The notes beneath the pieces were generated by a model. That model did not search any database, was not told the origin of the DNA, and saw nothing but the letters and a program-made list of their open reading frames with translations. Made by a program: the position numbers and the translations under genes. Positions 1 to 7,235 of a DNA stretch of 19,808 bases are shown here, in pieces. The stretch is from Bacillota bacterium (GTDB taxonomy: Bacteria; Bacillota; Clostridia; Acetivibrionales; DSM-1351), in the NCBI GenBank assembly GCA_023441625.1, contig JAEZOA010000154.1, positions 1 to 19,808 on the forward strand. The letters run 5' to 3'. Every line of letters begins with the position of its first letter. Position 1 is the first letter of the stretch.

Positions 1-2
1 TT

Positions 3-137
3 AATGATGAAAAGACTTATGACAATGGTAAAAAAGTTGTTCCTACATACATATGTGAACTTTCAGCTGCAGATAAAGATAATTACAAAGAGTTGTTGAT
101 TGATTCAGGATATTATAAAGAAGAACAGTTAAAATAA
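3..137 (+). CDS. chvE: Sugar ABC transporter substrate-binding protein, C-terminal end only
   Basis: Partial gene: only the last 44 codons are in the window, running in from the left edge and ending in a double stop (TAA TAA, 135-140). The tail reads ...VPTYICELSAADKDNYKELL... and closes with DSGYYKEEQLK, which resembles the C-terminus of ChvE-type multiple-monosaccharide binding proteins. These are secreted lipoproteins that bind glucose, galactose, xylose or arabinose and deliver them to a GguAB membrane complex. The next two genes downstream are exactly those partners, which supports the call. Signal peptide and ligand-binding residues lie outside the window, so specificity cannot be judged. 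Confidence 0.8.
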   Translation, partial: NDEKTYDNGKKVVPTYICELSAADKDNYKELLIDSGYYKEEQLK

Positions 138-140
138 TAA

Positions 141-418
141 GATTTAAGAATATAGCACTAAACGTATTAAAGGCTATTACAAAGTATTTCTTAAGTGAAA
201 TATATATGTACTTGTTATTAATAACTTGAACAGTATAGCTGTTAAGTTCTATAGCGCAAAGTCTGAATAATTAAAAAGTAGCTGTTTTTTTACAACAATA
301 TAACAGGCAGGATGTATTCCTGCCTGTTATATTAAGTAATTCTGAAGAATAAGTAGTTTTATATATATAACAAGTAATATTTTTATCTGATTAAATTTGT
401 AATTTAGGAGGAATAAAA
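141..418 (+). other. Intercistronic region between binding-protein and ATPase genes
   Basis: A 278-base gap inside what should be one transport operon. It holds two stem-loops and no ORF. The first (223-248) pairs AACTTgAACAG with CTGTTAAGTT around a TATAG loop. The second (297-333) is much stronger and is listed separately. I see no convincing -35/-10 pair for an independent gguA promoter. A long gap with hairpins after the binding-protein gene is common in ABC import operons, where it lets the binding protein be made in excess of the membrane parts. That role is inferred here. Confidence 0.6.
297..333 (+). terminator. Strong 15-bp hairpin between chvE and gguA (attenuator or mRNA stabiliser)
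   Basis: Perfect 15-bp inverted repeat AATATAACAGGCAGG / CCTGCCTGTTATATT around the 7-nt loop ATGTATT. The right arm is followed by AAGTAAT, with no T-run, so it is not a canonical intrinsic terminator. It is more likely a partial terminator or a 3' stabiliser of the binding-protein message, with read-through into gguA. Confidence 0.6.
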
Positions 419-1951
419 TTGGCGAAAGTACTACTTGAAATGAAAAATATCACCAAAACTTTCCCTGGCGTTAAGGCACTTGACAACGTTAACTTAAAAG
501 TTGAAGAGGGAGAAATTCATGCTCTCGTAGGTGAGAATGGTGCAGGAAAATCTACACTAATGAATGTATTAAGCGGTGTATATCCTTATGGCTCATACGA
601 AGGGGATATAATGTATGATGGGGATATATGCCAGTTCGCAAAGATTGTAGATAGTGAATCAAAAGGTATCGTTATTATTCACCAGGAATTAGCTTTAATT
701 CCTTACATGACAATTGGTGAAAATATGTTTCTTGGTAACGAAAAAGGAAAATCCTTTGCAATTAACTGGAATGAGACATATCATGAGGCAGATAAATATC
801 TTAAAATAGTTGGACTACAAGAATCCTCCAGAACATTGATAAAAGATATAGGTGTAGGAAAGCAGTCTCTTGTAGAAATAGCAAAGGCTCTTGCTAAAAA
901 GGCAAGATTACTTATTTTAGATGAGCCGACATCTTCATTAAATGATAAAGATTCGAGAGCACTTTTAGATTTACTACTTCAATTTAAAAAACTGGGAATG
1001 ACTTCAATTATTATATCTCATAAGCTAGATGAAATATCTTATGTAGCAGATAAAATAACTGTAATTCGTGATGGTTCTACTATTGAGACTTTGGATAAAG
1101 CTGTAGATACTATTAATGAAGACAGAATAATACAAGGCATGGTTGGAAGAAATATGTCTGACCGCTATCCAAAACGAGAGAAAGAAAATATTGGAGATAT
1201 AGCACTTGAAATAGAGAACTGGAATGTATATCATCCTATTTATACTGAACGTAAGGTTGTTGATAACGTCAGTATGACAGTTAAAAAAGGTGAAGTTGTG
1301 GGAATTGCAGGACTTATGGGAGCAGGTCGTACAGAACTTGCAATGAGTGTATTTGGTAAAAGTTACGGAACGAATATTTCAGGCAAAGTTAAAATCAATG
1401 GAAAGGAAGTACATTTACATAATGTAAGTGATGCTATAAAACACAAACTGGCTTACGTTACTGAAGATAGAAAAGGAAGTGGACTTATTCTATCAAATTC
1501 AATAAAGCATAACACTACTCTTGCTAATTTAGCCGAAGTCAGCAATAAAGGCGTAATTGATGAAGATAAAGAATATCAAGTATCTATTGATCAAAAAGAA
1601 AAATTAAATGTTAAATGTCCAACCGTTGAGCAAAATGTAGGCAACTTAAGTGGAGGTAATCAGCAAAAGGTATTATTAGCAAAATGGATGTTTGCTAATC
1701 CTGATATTCTAATTATGGATGAACCAACTAGAGGTATTGATGTCGGAGCAAAGTATGAAATTTATTGTATCATAAATAAATTAGTTGCTGAAGGCAAATC
1801 AGTTATAATGATTTCTTCAGAGCTTAATGAAGTAATAGGTATGTGTAATCGTATCTATATTATGGACGAAGGAAAATTTGTTGGTGAAGTCTCAGGGGCT
1901 GAAGCAACTCAAGTAAATATAATGTCTCATATTTTGAAAAAAAAGAAGTAA
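419..1951 (+). CDS. gguA: Multiple-monosaccharide ABC transporter ATP-binding protein GguA
   Basis: Cytoplasmic ATPase of a sugar importer of the CUT2 class, with two fused ATP-binding domains (510 aa, the usual length). Domain 1 has an intact Walker A (GENGAGKST, residues 38-46) and Walker B (LLILDEPTSSL, about 163-173). Its signature region is degenerate (VGKQSLVEIAKAL). Domain 2 has a degenerate P-loop (GLMGAGRTEL), as is typical of the family, but a classic signature LSGGNQQKV (about 410) and Walker B ILIMDEPTRGID (about 430). Start is TTG at 419 with AGGAGG at 406-411, seven bases upstream. The gene sits between a ChvE-like binding protein and the GguB permease, three bases before the latter's ribosome binding site. 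Close relatives are annotated MmsA, XylG or MglA. The exact sugar is not readable from sequence. Confidence 0.93.
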   Translation: MAKVLLEMKNITKTFPGVKALDNVNLKVEEGEIHALVGENGAGKSTLMNVLSGVYPYGSYEGDIMYDGDICQFAKIVDSESKGIVIIHQELALIPYMTIGENMFLGNEKGKSFAINWNETYHEADKYLKIVGLQESSRTLIKDIGVGKQSLVEIAKALAKKARLLILDEPTSSLNDKDSRALLDLLLQFKKLGMTSIIISHKLDEISYVADKITVIRDGSTIETLDKAVDTINEDRIIQGMVGRNMSDRYPKREKENIGDIALEIENWNVYHPIYTERKVVDNVSMTVKKGEVVGIAGLMGAGRTELAMSVFGKSYGTNISGKVKINGKEVHLHNVSDAIKHKLAYVTEDRKGSGLILSNSIKHNTTLANLAEVSNKGVIDEDKEYQVSIDQKEKLNVKCPTVEQNVGNLSGGNQQKVLLAKWMFANPDILIMDEPTRGIDVGAKYEIYCIINKLVAEGKSVIMISSELNEVIGMCNRIYIMDEGKFVGEVSGAEATQVNIMSHILKKKK

Positions 1952-1964
1952 AGGAGTGTATATA

Positions 1965-3137
1965 ATGAATAAGGCAAAGGTTATTTCATTCATAAAATCT
2001 AATACAATGATATTTATGTTAATCTTAGTTACATTGTTTTTTGTGTGGCAGACTAATGGAAAAATATTGTTTGCTCAAAATATAAGTAACTTGATTGCTC
2101 AAAATGCATACGTATTCATTTTAGCAACAGGTATGTTACTTTGTATTTTAACAGGTGGTAATATCGATCTTGCAGTAGGTTCAATTGTTTGCTTTGTAGG
2201 TGCAGTTGGAGCAAAATTGATGGAAACCTACGATGTTAATTGGATTGTTGCAGTTTTATTTATGCTGGTTATGGGTATTGCTATTGGTGCATGGCAAGGT
2301 TTCTGGATTGCATATGTACGTGTACCACCGTTTATAACTACATTAGCTGGTATGTTTATTTTTAGAGGACTTTCTAATGTAGTACTGCAAGGTATGACAG
2401 TTAAATTAACCAATAATACATTTATCAAAACCTTTGGTGGTGGAGCGAACTGTTATATACCAGATTTCCTTGGAGGAGATAAATTTAATTTAACAGCAAT
2501 GGTGGTTGGTATTCTTGCCTGTGTTGTGTTTATAGCTATAAAAATAATAAATAGAGTTAAAAAGGCAAAAAAAGGATATCAAATGGAATCCCTAGTAGCC
2601 ATGATTGCAAAGCTAGTTCTTATTTCTGCAGTTATATTAGCATTTTCTTTAAAACTATCACAATATAAAGGTATTCCTACAGCTTTGGTAATTGTAGCAA
2701 TTGTAGTTTTAGTATATGCTTATATTACATCAAAAACTACACTGGGTCGTCACTTTTATGCAGTAGGTGGAAACGAAAAGGCTGCAAAGCTTTCAGGTAT
2801 CAATACAAATAGGGTTTACTTCTTTGCATATACAAATATGGGCTTCTTAGCTGCTTTGGCAGGTATGCTTACAATTGCGCGTTTGACTTCTGCACAGCCT
2901 ACAGCTGGTCAAAACTATGAAATGGATGCTATCAGCTCCTGCTTCATAGGTGGTGCGTCTGCATATGGTGGAACTGGTAAGGTTTCAGGAGTTATCATAG
3001 GTGCTTTATTTATGGGTGTTATTAACCTTGGAATGAGTATCATGGGTGTTGATGCAAACTATCAGAAGGTTGTTAAAGGTGGAGTTCTTTTGGCAGCCGT
3101 AATATTTGATGTTGTATCAAAGAAGAAAAATGGTTAA
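1965..3137 (+). CDS. gguB: Multiple-monosaccharide ABC transporter permease GguB
   Basis: Integral membrane permease of the CUT2 sugar importer (BPD_transp_2 family), which forms the channel that GguA energises. About ten hydrophobic segments are visible. The family loop GGNIDLAVGSIVCFVGAVGA lies near residues 65-85, and there is a C-terminal block around SCFIGGASAYGGTGKVSG. Length of 390 aa fits the longer MmsB/GguB subgroup rather than the roughly 330-aa RbsC type. The frame is open from GTG at 1956, but that codon overlaps the ribosome binding site AAGGAG (1951-1956). ATG at 1965, eight bases after it, is therefore the likely start. It is translated immediately after gguA, so the two are almost certainly co-transcribed. 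Confidence 0.92.
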   Translation: MNKAKVISFIKSNTMIFMLILVTLFFVWQTNGKILFAQNISNLIAQNAYVFILATGMLLCILTGGNIDLAVGSIVCFVGAVGAKLMETYDVNWIVAVLFMLVMGIAIGAWQGFWIAYVRVPPFITTLAGMFIFRGLSNVVLQGMTVKLTNNTFIKTFGGGANCYIPDFLGGDKFNLTAMVVGILACVVFIAIKIINRVKKAKKGYQMESLVAMIAKLVLISAVILAFSLKLSQYKGIPTALVIVAIVVLVYAYITSKTTLGRHFYAVGGNEKAAKLSGINTNRVYFFAYTNMGFLAALAGMLTIARLTSAQPTAGQNYEMDAISSCFIGGASAYGGTGKVSGVIIGALFMGVINLGMSIMGVDANYQKVVKGGVLLAAVIFDVVSKKKNG

Positions 3138-3179
3138 TAGAATTTAGTGATTATTAGCTATTAAAGTCTTGTTAAAAGC

Positions 3180-3236
3180 AACTCCTTTTTGATAATAAGG
3201 CATATTAAAGCTTTGCCACGTTATCAAGAAGGAGTT
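3180..3236. terminator. Bidirectional terminator between gguB and the Crp-family gene
   Basis: Inverted repeat AACTCCTTTTTGATAA (3180-3195) / TTATCAAGAAGGAGTT (3221-3236), 16 bp with one G-T wobble. A smaller GGCA/TGCC hairpin lies in the 25-nt loop. The + strand continues with TTAA and T-rich sequence. The - strand copy is followed by a short T-run as well. It lies between two converging genes and probably ends both transcripts. Confidence 0.65.
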
Positions 3237-3246
3237 TTAACTTCTT

Positions 3247-3936
3247 CTATCTCAAGCACTCTTTCAATGCCTCAACAGATAATATTTTAAAGGAATTTTG
3301 ATAGTAGTCAAGTATGTTTAAATCCTTCATTCGAGCCAGTTCTCGGCACATGGAGGTACGAGAAACATTTAGGTATTCAGCTAGTTCGTTCCTATTAGGA
3401 ACTATTTGGAAACTTAAACTGTTGTTATTTTTTGATTCTGTTAAGAGGTAGGATGCAAGCTTCTCTCTCATACCTTTTAAGGTAAGCAATTCTATTTTTG
3501 TATTTAGATTATAATTCTTTTGACCTAGAATCATCATCATATTCTGAATCAGTTGAACATGAAAATTACAGGAATTGCCACAGCTTTTTGTTATTCTTTC
3601 AAAGGGGATAAAGAGTATTTTTGTTTCTTCCTTTACCCTGATGGTAACAGGAGAGATTCGTTCGGGAGTGCAGACAATACCTTCAGCAAAGATATGAGCT
3701 GGTCCAAGGAAAGCCATAATATGGCGACTTCCTGCAAGATTTTCTTTAATAATTTCCACTGAACCAGATAGAATAACACCTATATAATTAATAGCATTTC
3801 CTGCAATAAAAACGTATTCATCATTCTTATACTTTTTAGTGTAGGTATTCAAACAGGATAAAAGTGATTCAAGATTTTCCTTATTTATATTCTTAAACAA
3901 TGCACACTTTGATAATAAGCCAAAATACTTTTCCAT
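3247..3936 (-). CDS. hcpR: Crp/Fnr-family transcriptional regulator, probable HcpR
   Basis: A 229-aa DNA-binding regulator. The N-terminal half (about 20-120) reads as a cyclic-nucleotide-type beta-roll (NYIGVILSGSVEIIKEN...). The C-terminal part (about 150-225) is a Crp-type winged helix-turn-helix, with RNELAEYLNVSRTSMCRELARM as helix-turn-helix. It lacks an Fnr-like N-terminal cysteine cluster; the only close cysteine pair is C118/C122. Start is ATG at 3936 with AAGGAGA just upstream. It is divergent from hcp across 172 bases. Crp/Fnr proteins in this position are the HcpR group, which controls hcp in response to nitric oxide or nitrite in anaerobes. Two operator-like inverted repeats in this window (4023-4038 and 6410-6425) fit such a regulator. 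The family is clear; the HcpR name rests on context. Confidence 0.8.
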   Translation of the reverse strand: MEKYFGLLSKCALFKNINKENLESLLSCLNTYTKKYKNDEYVFIAGNAINYIGVILSGSVEIIKENLAGSRHIMAFLGPAHIFAEGIVCTPERISPVTIRVKEETKILFIPFERITKSCGNSCNFHVQLIQNMMMILGQKNYNLNTKIELLTLKGMREKLASYLLTESKNNNSLSFQIVPNRNELAEYLNVSRTSMCRELARMKDLNILDYYQNSFKILSVEALKECLR

Positions 3937-3949
3937 TTGATCTCCTTTT

Positions 3950-3985
3950 GAAACGCAAGAAACGCGGGGACGGTTCGCTTGTTTC
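3950..3985. repeat. REP-like short repeat, copy A (GGGGACGGTTC type)
   Basis: GAAACGCGGGGACGGTTC (3959-3976) sits inside an imperfect hairpin made by GAAACgcAAG (3950-3959) and CTTGTTTC (3978-3985). The reverse complement of 3959-3976 matches 9528-9545 at 16 of 18 positions, so this is one of two inverted copies in the window. Motifs of this kind recur between genes in many clostridial genomes, sometimes near REP-associated transposase genes; that last point is from memory and not shown here. Confidence 0.55.
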
Positions 3986-4022
3986 AGTTTCTCGTTCTGT
4001 GTTTCTACGTTTTCTTAATTTT

Positions 4023-4065
4023 TGTAGCTACAGCTACACCTAGCTGATGTTTATTCTATTATACT
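4023..4065 (+). promoter_or_regulatory. hcp promoter with Crp/Fnr-type operator at about -41.5
   Basis: Inverted repeat TGTAGC-TACA-GCTACA (4023-4038), perfect 6-bp arms with a 4-bp spacer, the layout expected for Fnr-like dimers. The -10 box TATACT is at 4060-4065, which puts the start of transcription near 4072 and the operator centre (4030.5) near -41.5. No good -35 box is present (CACCTA at the right place). That combination is the classic class II activator arrangement. A similar site lies upstream of the 203-aa gene (6410-6425). Regulator identity is inferred from the divergent Crp/Fnr gene. Confidence 0.65.
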
Positions 4066-4108
4066 TAAAACATCAAATCAAGCAAAATTAAAAAAGGAGA
4101 TCGATAAT

Positions 4109-5746
4109 ATGGAAAATAAAATGTTTTGTTATCAATGTCAAGAAACAGCAGGCTGCACAGGTTGTACTAGCTTTGGTGTGTGTGGAAAATCACCAGACCT
4201 TGCAAAGATTCAAGATTTATTAGTTTATGTAACAAAAGGTTTAAGTGCTGTTACTACTGCACTTAGAGGACAAGGAGAAAGCATTTCTCCAGAGGTGAAT
4301 CACCACATTACACTAAATCTCTTTACAACAATTACAAACGCTAATTTTGATAATGAAGTATTCTACCAAAGGGTATTAGATACTTTGACAATAAAAGAAG
4401 CTTTACTCTCAAAGGTGAAAAATAAGGAAGGCTTGAATCCGGCAGCATTGTGGAAGGGGTCAAGCAGGCAGGAACTTGATGCAAAGGCGGTAACAGTTGG
4501 AGTTCTTGCAACAGAAAATGAGGATATTAGAAGTCTTAGAGAACTTATTATATATGGAATAAAAGGTTTGTCTGCATATTTAAAACATGCCAACGAGCTA
4601 GGTCATGATGATGACTCTGTTAATGAATTTATGCAAAAAGCACTAGCTGCTACTTTAGATAATAGCTTGAGTGTTGATGAACTGGTTGCACTGACCTTAG
4701 AAACAGGAAAAACTGGAGTAGATGGGATGGCACTGCTAGACACAGCAAATACCTCAACTTACGGCAATCCAGAGATTACAAAAGTTAATATAGGTGTTGG
4801 TAAGAACCCTGGTATATTAATTTCAGGGCATGACTTGAAAGATTTAGAGCAGCTGCTTGAGCAAACAAAGTGTACAGGAGTGGATGTATATACCCATTCA
4901 GAAATGCTTCCTGCTCACTATTATCCTGGCTTCAAGAAATATAGCAATTTTGTAGGTAACTATGGAAATGCATGGTGGAAACAAAAAGAGGAGTTTGAAA
5001 GCTTTAATGGACCAATCCTTATGACAACTAACTGTATTGTACCACCAAAGGATTCTTATAAAGCAAGACTATTTACTACAGGTTCAGCAGGCTTTGCAGG
5101 CTGTACTCATATTGAAAAAGATGAGAAGGGTAATAAAGATTTCTCAGCTATTATTGAAATGGCAAAAACATGTGAGGCTCCAACACAAATTGAGCAAGGT
5201 GAAATCGTTGGAGGCTTCGCTCATAATCAAGTTTTAGCATTAGCTGATAAGGTTGTTGAGGCTGTAAAATCTGGTGCTATTAAGAAATTCTTTGTAATGG
5301 CAGGCTGTGATGGACGTCAGAAATCAAGAAACTACTACACAGACTTTGCACAGGCTCTTCCAAAGGACACTGTAATTATGACAGCAGGTTGTGCAAAATA
5401 TAAGTATAACAAGCTAGACTTGGGAGATATTAATGGAATTCCAAGAATACTAGATGCAGGACAGTGTAATGATTCTTACTCTTTAGCAGTAATTGCACTA
5501 AAATTGAAAGAAGTTTTTGGTCTTGACGATATTAATAAGTTGCCTATTGCCTTTAATATTGCATGGTATGAGCAAAAAGCAGTTATTGTTCTTCTTTCAC
5601 TATTATATTTAGGAGTAAAGAATATTCACCTTGGACCAACTTTACCAGCCTTCCTTTCTCCAAATGTTGTGAATGTATTGGTTGAAAACTTTGGTATTGG
5701 TGGAATTACAAATGTAGAAGATGATATCAGGATGTTCTTGAAATAA
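4109..5746 (+). CDS. hcp: Hybrid cluster protein (hydroxylamine reductase / NO reductase), class I
   Basis: Cytoplasmic iron-sulfur-oxygen enzyme, 545 aa. The family reduces hydroxylamine to ammonia in vitro and acts on nitric oxide in vivo. The N-terminal cubane ligands are C7-x2-C10-x8-C19-x5-C25, the pattern of the strict-anaerobe class (Desulfovibrio type), with an extra C16. All eight ligands of the hybrid cluster can be placed: H241, E265, C309, C400, C428, C453, E488 and K490. Their spacing closely follows that of the Desulfovibrio protein, so the enzyme should be functional. Start ATG at 4109 with AAGGAGA at 4094-4100. It is monocistronic: a strong terminator follows at 5768-5811. No NADH-dependent Hcr partner gene is next to it. 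Regulation is probably by the divergent Crp/Fnr protein. Confidence 0.96.
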   Translation: MENKMFCYQCQETAGCTGCTSFGVCGKSPDLAKIQDLLVYVTKGLSAVTTALRGQGESISPEVNHHITLNLFTTITNANFDNEVFYQRVLDTLTIKEALLSKVKNKEGLNPAALWKGSSRQELDAKAVTVGVLATENEDIRSLRELIIYGIKGLSAYLKHANELGHDDDSVNEFMQKALAATLDNSLSVDELVALTLETGKTGVDGMALLDTANTSTYGNPEITKVNIGVGKNPGILISGHDLKDLEQLLEQTKCTGVDVYTHSEMLPAHYYPGFKKYSNFVGNYGNAWWKQKEEFESFNGPILMTTNCIVPPKDSYKARLFTTGSAGFAGCTHIEKDEKGNKDFSAIIEMAKTCEAPTQIEQGEIVGGFAHNQVLALADKVVEAVKSGAIKKFFVMAGCDGRQKSRNYYTDFAQALPKDTVIMTAGCAKYKYNKLDLGDINGIPRILDAGQCNDSYSLAVIALKLKEVFGLDDINKLPIAFNIAWYEQKAVIVLLSLLYLGVKNIHLGPTLPAFLSPNVVNVLVENFGIGGITNVEDDIRMFLK

Positions 5747-5767
5747 GGGAGGTTAGATTTTATATAG

Positions 5768-5811
5768 AAACCAGTAGCTGTGACGATGCATGTCACAGCT
5801 ATTGGTTTTTT
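5768..5811 (+). terminator. Intrinsic terminator of hcp
   Basis: 17-bp stem AAACCAGTAGCTGTGAC / GTCACAGCTATTGGTTT (one G-T pair), 7-nt loop GATGCAT, followed by a run of six T (5806-5811). It starts 21 bases after the hcp stop codon. Confidence 0.92.
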
Positions 5812-5916
5812 AATTCTGGCTAATTATCCAGTCCAATACAGGATCTTCTGCTTTCTGGTAAGCCTTATCTAGCACTTGCAATGATTAGTGAGTGTACAAT
5901 AAAGTATGATGTATAA

Positions 5917-6378
5917 CTATATGGGGTTAAAGAATCATCATTTGGTTGTGGAACAAATCTAGTTCAGTTGTACAAAAACGGAAAATTATTCTTCACTGAT
6001 GATAAGTACTTTAGCATAGACATGGAAGAAGAAGTATCTATTATAGATGATAGTTATTTAGACATGAAAGAAGTATTTGTAATAGCTAAATACGACGATG
6101 AAAAAATGATAAGAATACAATATGGAGACTACTCAGACAATTACAAATGCAAGACAACATATATAGACTATAATGGAAATATAATGTGGGATAAACAACC
6201 AGCAGCACAGATTAAAGTATTACTAAATAATAGTGAATTGTGGCTTAATATAAAACCTGCAATAGATAATAATATCGTCATGCTACCAGCTGAAGAAATA
6301 CTAATAGCATTAGGGTATAAAATAGTATGGGATTTAAAAACGGCAACAATGACAGCTACAGATAACAAGCTCAGATAA
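5917..6378 (+). pseudogene. Remnant of a copper-amine-oxidase-N-like domain protein
   Basis: The frame opens right after a stop (TAA 5914-5916) and reads through to TAA at 6376-6378. The first possible start is a TTG at 5968 without any ribosome binding site, giving at most 136 aa. The last third (residues about 85-133: IKVLLNNSELWLNIKPAIDN..., MLPAEEILIALGYKIVWD) resembles the Cu_amine_oxidN1 stalk domain, a repeat common in secreted clostridial proteins. Such proteins need a signal peptide, and none is present here. The preceding part includes a YNGNIMWD-like WG-repeat segment. I read this as the 3' end of a decayed secreted protein, with the 5' part lost. A short intact cytoplasmic protein is possible but less likely. 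Its stop codon lies inside a 13-bp tandem repeat. Confidence 0.5.
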
Positions 6379-6408
6379 CAATCTCAGATAGCAGTCTCAG
6401 ATAGCAAT
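6357..6408 (+). repeat. 13-bp tandem repeat, three to four units
   Basis: Units CTCAGATAACAAT (6370-6382), CTCAGATAGCAGT (6383-6395) and CTCAGATAGCAAT (6396-6408), preceded by a diverged copy TACAGATAACAAG (6357-6369). Unit length is not a multiple of three. The array covers the stop codon of the upstream remnant and ends two bases before the operator-like site at 6410. Confidence 0.85.
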
Positions 6409-6409
6409 C

Positions 6410-6451
6410 TGTATCCATAGCTACATACCAAAATCAGCAAAGATGTATAAT
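6410..6451 (+). promoter_or_regulatory. Second HcpR-type operator and promoter, upstream of the 203-aa gene
   Basis: TGTATC-CATA-GCTACA (6410-6425) matches the hcp site TGTAGC-TACA-GCTACA in both half-sites except one base, with the same 4-bp spacer. A perfect -10 box TATAAT is at 6446-6451, giving a predicted start near 6458 and an operator centre near -40.5. The gap from operator end to -10 is 20 bases here and 21 at hcp. No -35 consensus is present. This supports co-regulation with hcp. Confidence 0.55.
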
Positions 6452-6533
6452 AGAGGTATAGGAATGCAATTAATAACAAGAGGATTAATCCATATAGTAC
6501 ATTAAAATCAAGCCATATAGGAGGGATAGCATA

Positions 6534-7145
6534 ATGAGTGCATTTTTAGGACCAATTCATTTTTGGTTATATAACAAAATCATACTACAGCAGGAGTTAG
6601 TTGAGGAAATTATTAAGTTAAGTAAACAAAGCAATCTAAAATTAAATTTAGAACAGGAGCTGGATAATAAATATGGAACGTTTGAAAAAAGACCTTTAGA
6701 GGAAGCAATTGATCAAGGCAATATTCATGGGTGGTTACAGTCTTGTGTATCACAAGCGGAATATAAATTGGCTTACGCTGTAACGCAGCTTATAAATATA
6801 AACCCTGACATTTTTAAAGAAATAGAATTACTTTTTCAAAGCAAAGGAGCAGAAAAATCAATATCAGGAGCTTCAGATAATCCATCTCAAATATTTAAAG
6901 CCATTAGTGATTGTCTTCTAGATGGAATGCCTTGTGATCATGCTAATAGTGTACTAGCAGAAGATGAAATAAGGGTTGTATGGAAGAGAAATACCTGTGT
7001 TCATAAAGATTATTGGGAACAAGTGGGTGGAGAAATTAATAATTATTATGTTTTAAGGGAAGCATTTATTAAAGGTTTTCTAAAGGATACTGTCTTTATA
7101 TTTGAAAAAATAGATGATGTTACTAGTGTAATTAGGAAGCTTTAA
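6534..7145 (+). CDS. Uncharacterised 203-aa protein in the hcp/hemerythrin block
   Basis: I do not recognise this family. It has a clean start (ATG 6534, AGGAGGG at 6519-6525, eight bases upstream). It has no signal peptide or membrane segment, so it is probably cytoplasmic and largely helical. The N-terminus reads MSAFLGPIHFWLYNKI. The C-terminal half has a histidine/cysteine-rich stretch (DGMPCDHANSV..., then NTCVHKDYWEQVGG) and ends in a helical YYVLREAFIKGFL block. CDH and CxH could be metal or haem ligands, but that is speculation. The promoter carries an operator like that of hcp, and the hemerythrin gene follows 90 bases downstream on the same strand. A role in nitrosative or oxygen stress is inferred from this context only. 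Confidence 0.8.
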   Translation: MSAFLGPIHFWLYNKIILQQELVEEIIKLSKQSNLKLNLEQELDNKYGTFEKRPLEEAIDQGNIHGWLQSCVSQAEYKLAYAVTQLININPDIFKEIELLFQSKGAEKSISGASDNPSQIFKAISDCLLDGMPCDHANSVLAEDEIRVVWKRNTCVHKDYWEQVGGEINNYYVLREAFIKGFLKDTVFIFEKIDDVTSVIRKL

Positions 7146-7188
7146 TTGAGTTGCTGAAAATAAGAGAATACAAAATATTAGGTTTGTT

Positions 7189-7216
7189 GGGGAATTTCGC
7201 AAATGCCTACTTCCCC
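7189..7216 (+). other. Small hairpin just upstream of the hemerythrin ribosome binding site
   Basis: GGGGAA (7189-7194) pairs with TTCCCC (7211-7216) around a 16-nt loop. The hairpin ends nine bases before the GGAGG of the next gene. There is no T-run, so it is probably a processing or translation-tuning element in a two-gene transcript rather than a terminator. Confidence 0.3.
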
Positions 7217-7235
7217 TTAAAAGATGGAGGTAAAC

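Noticed and set aside
272..292. TAAAAA...TTTTTTTA near 280 as an intrinsic terminator of the binding-protein gene
   Set aside because: The stem would be A/T pairs only and too weak; the 297-333 hairpin is the better candidate.
1956..1964. GTG at 1956 as the gguB start
   Set aside because: It overlaps the AAGGAG ribosome binding site; ATG 1965 has normal spacing.
6357..6408. CRISPR-like array
   Set aside because: Units are 13 bp and directly adjacent with no spacers; a simple tandem repeat.
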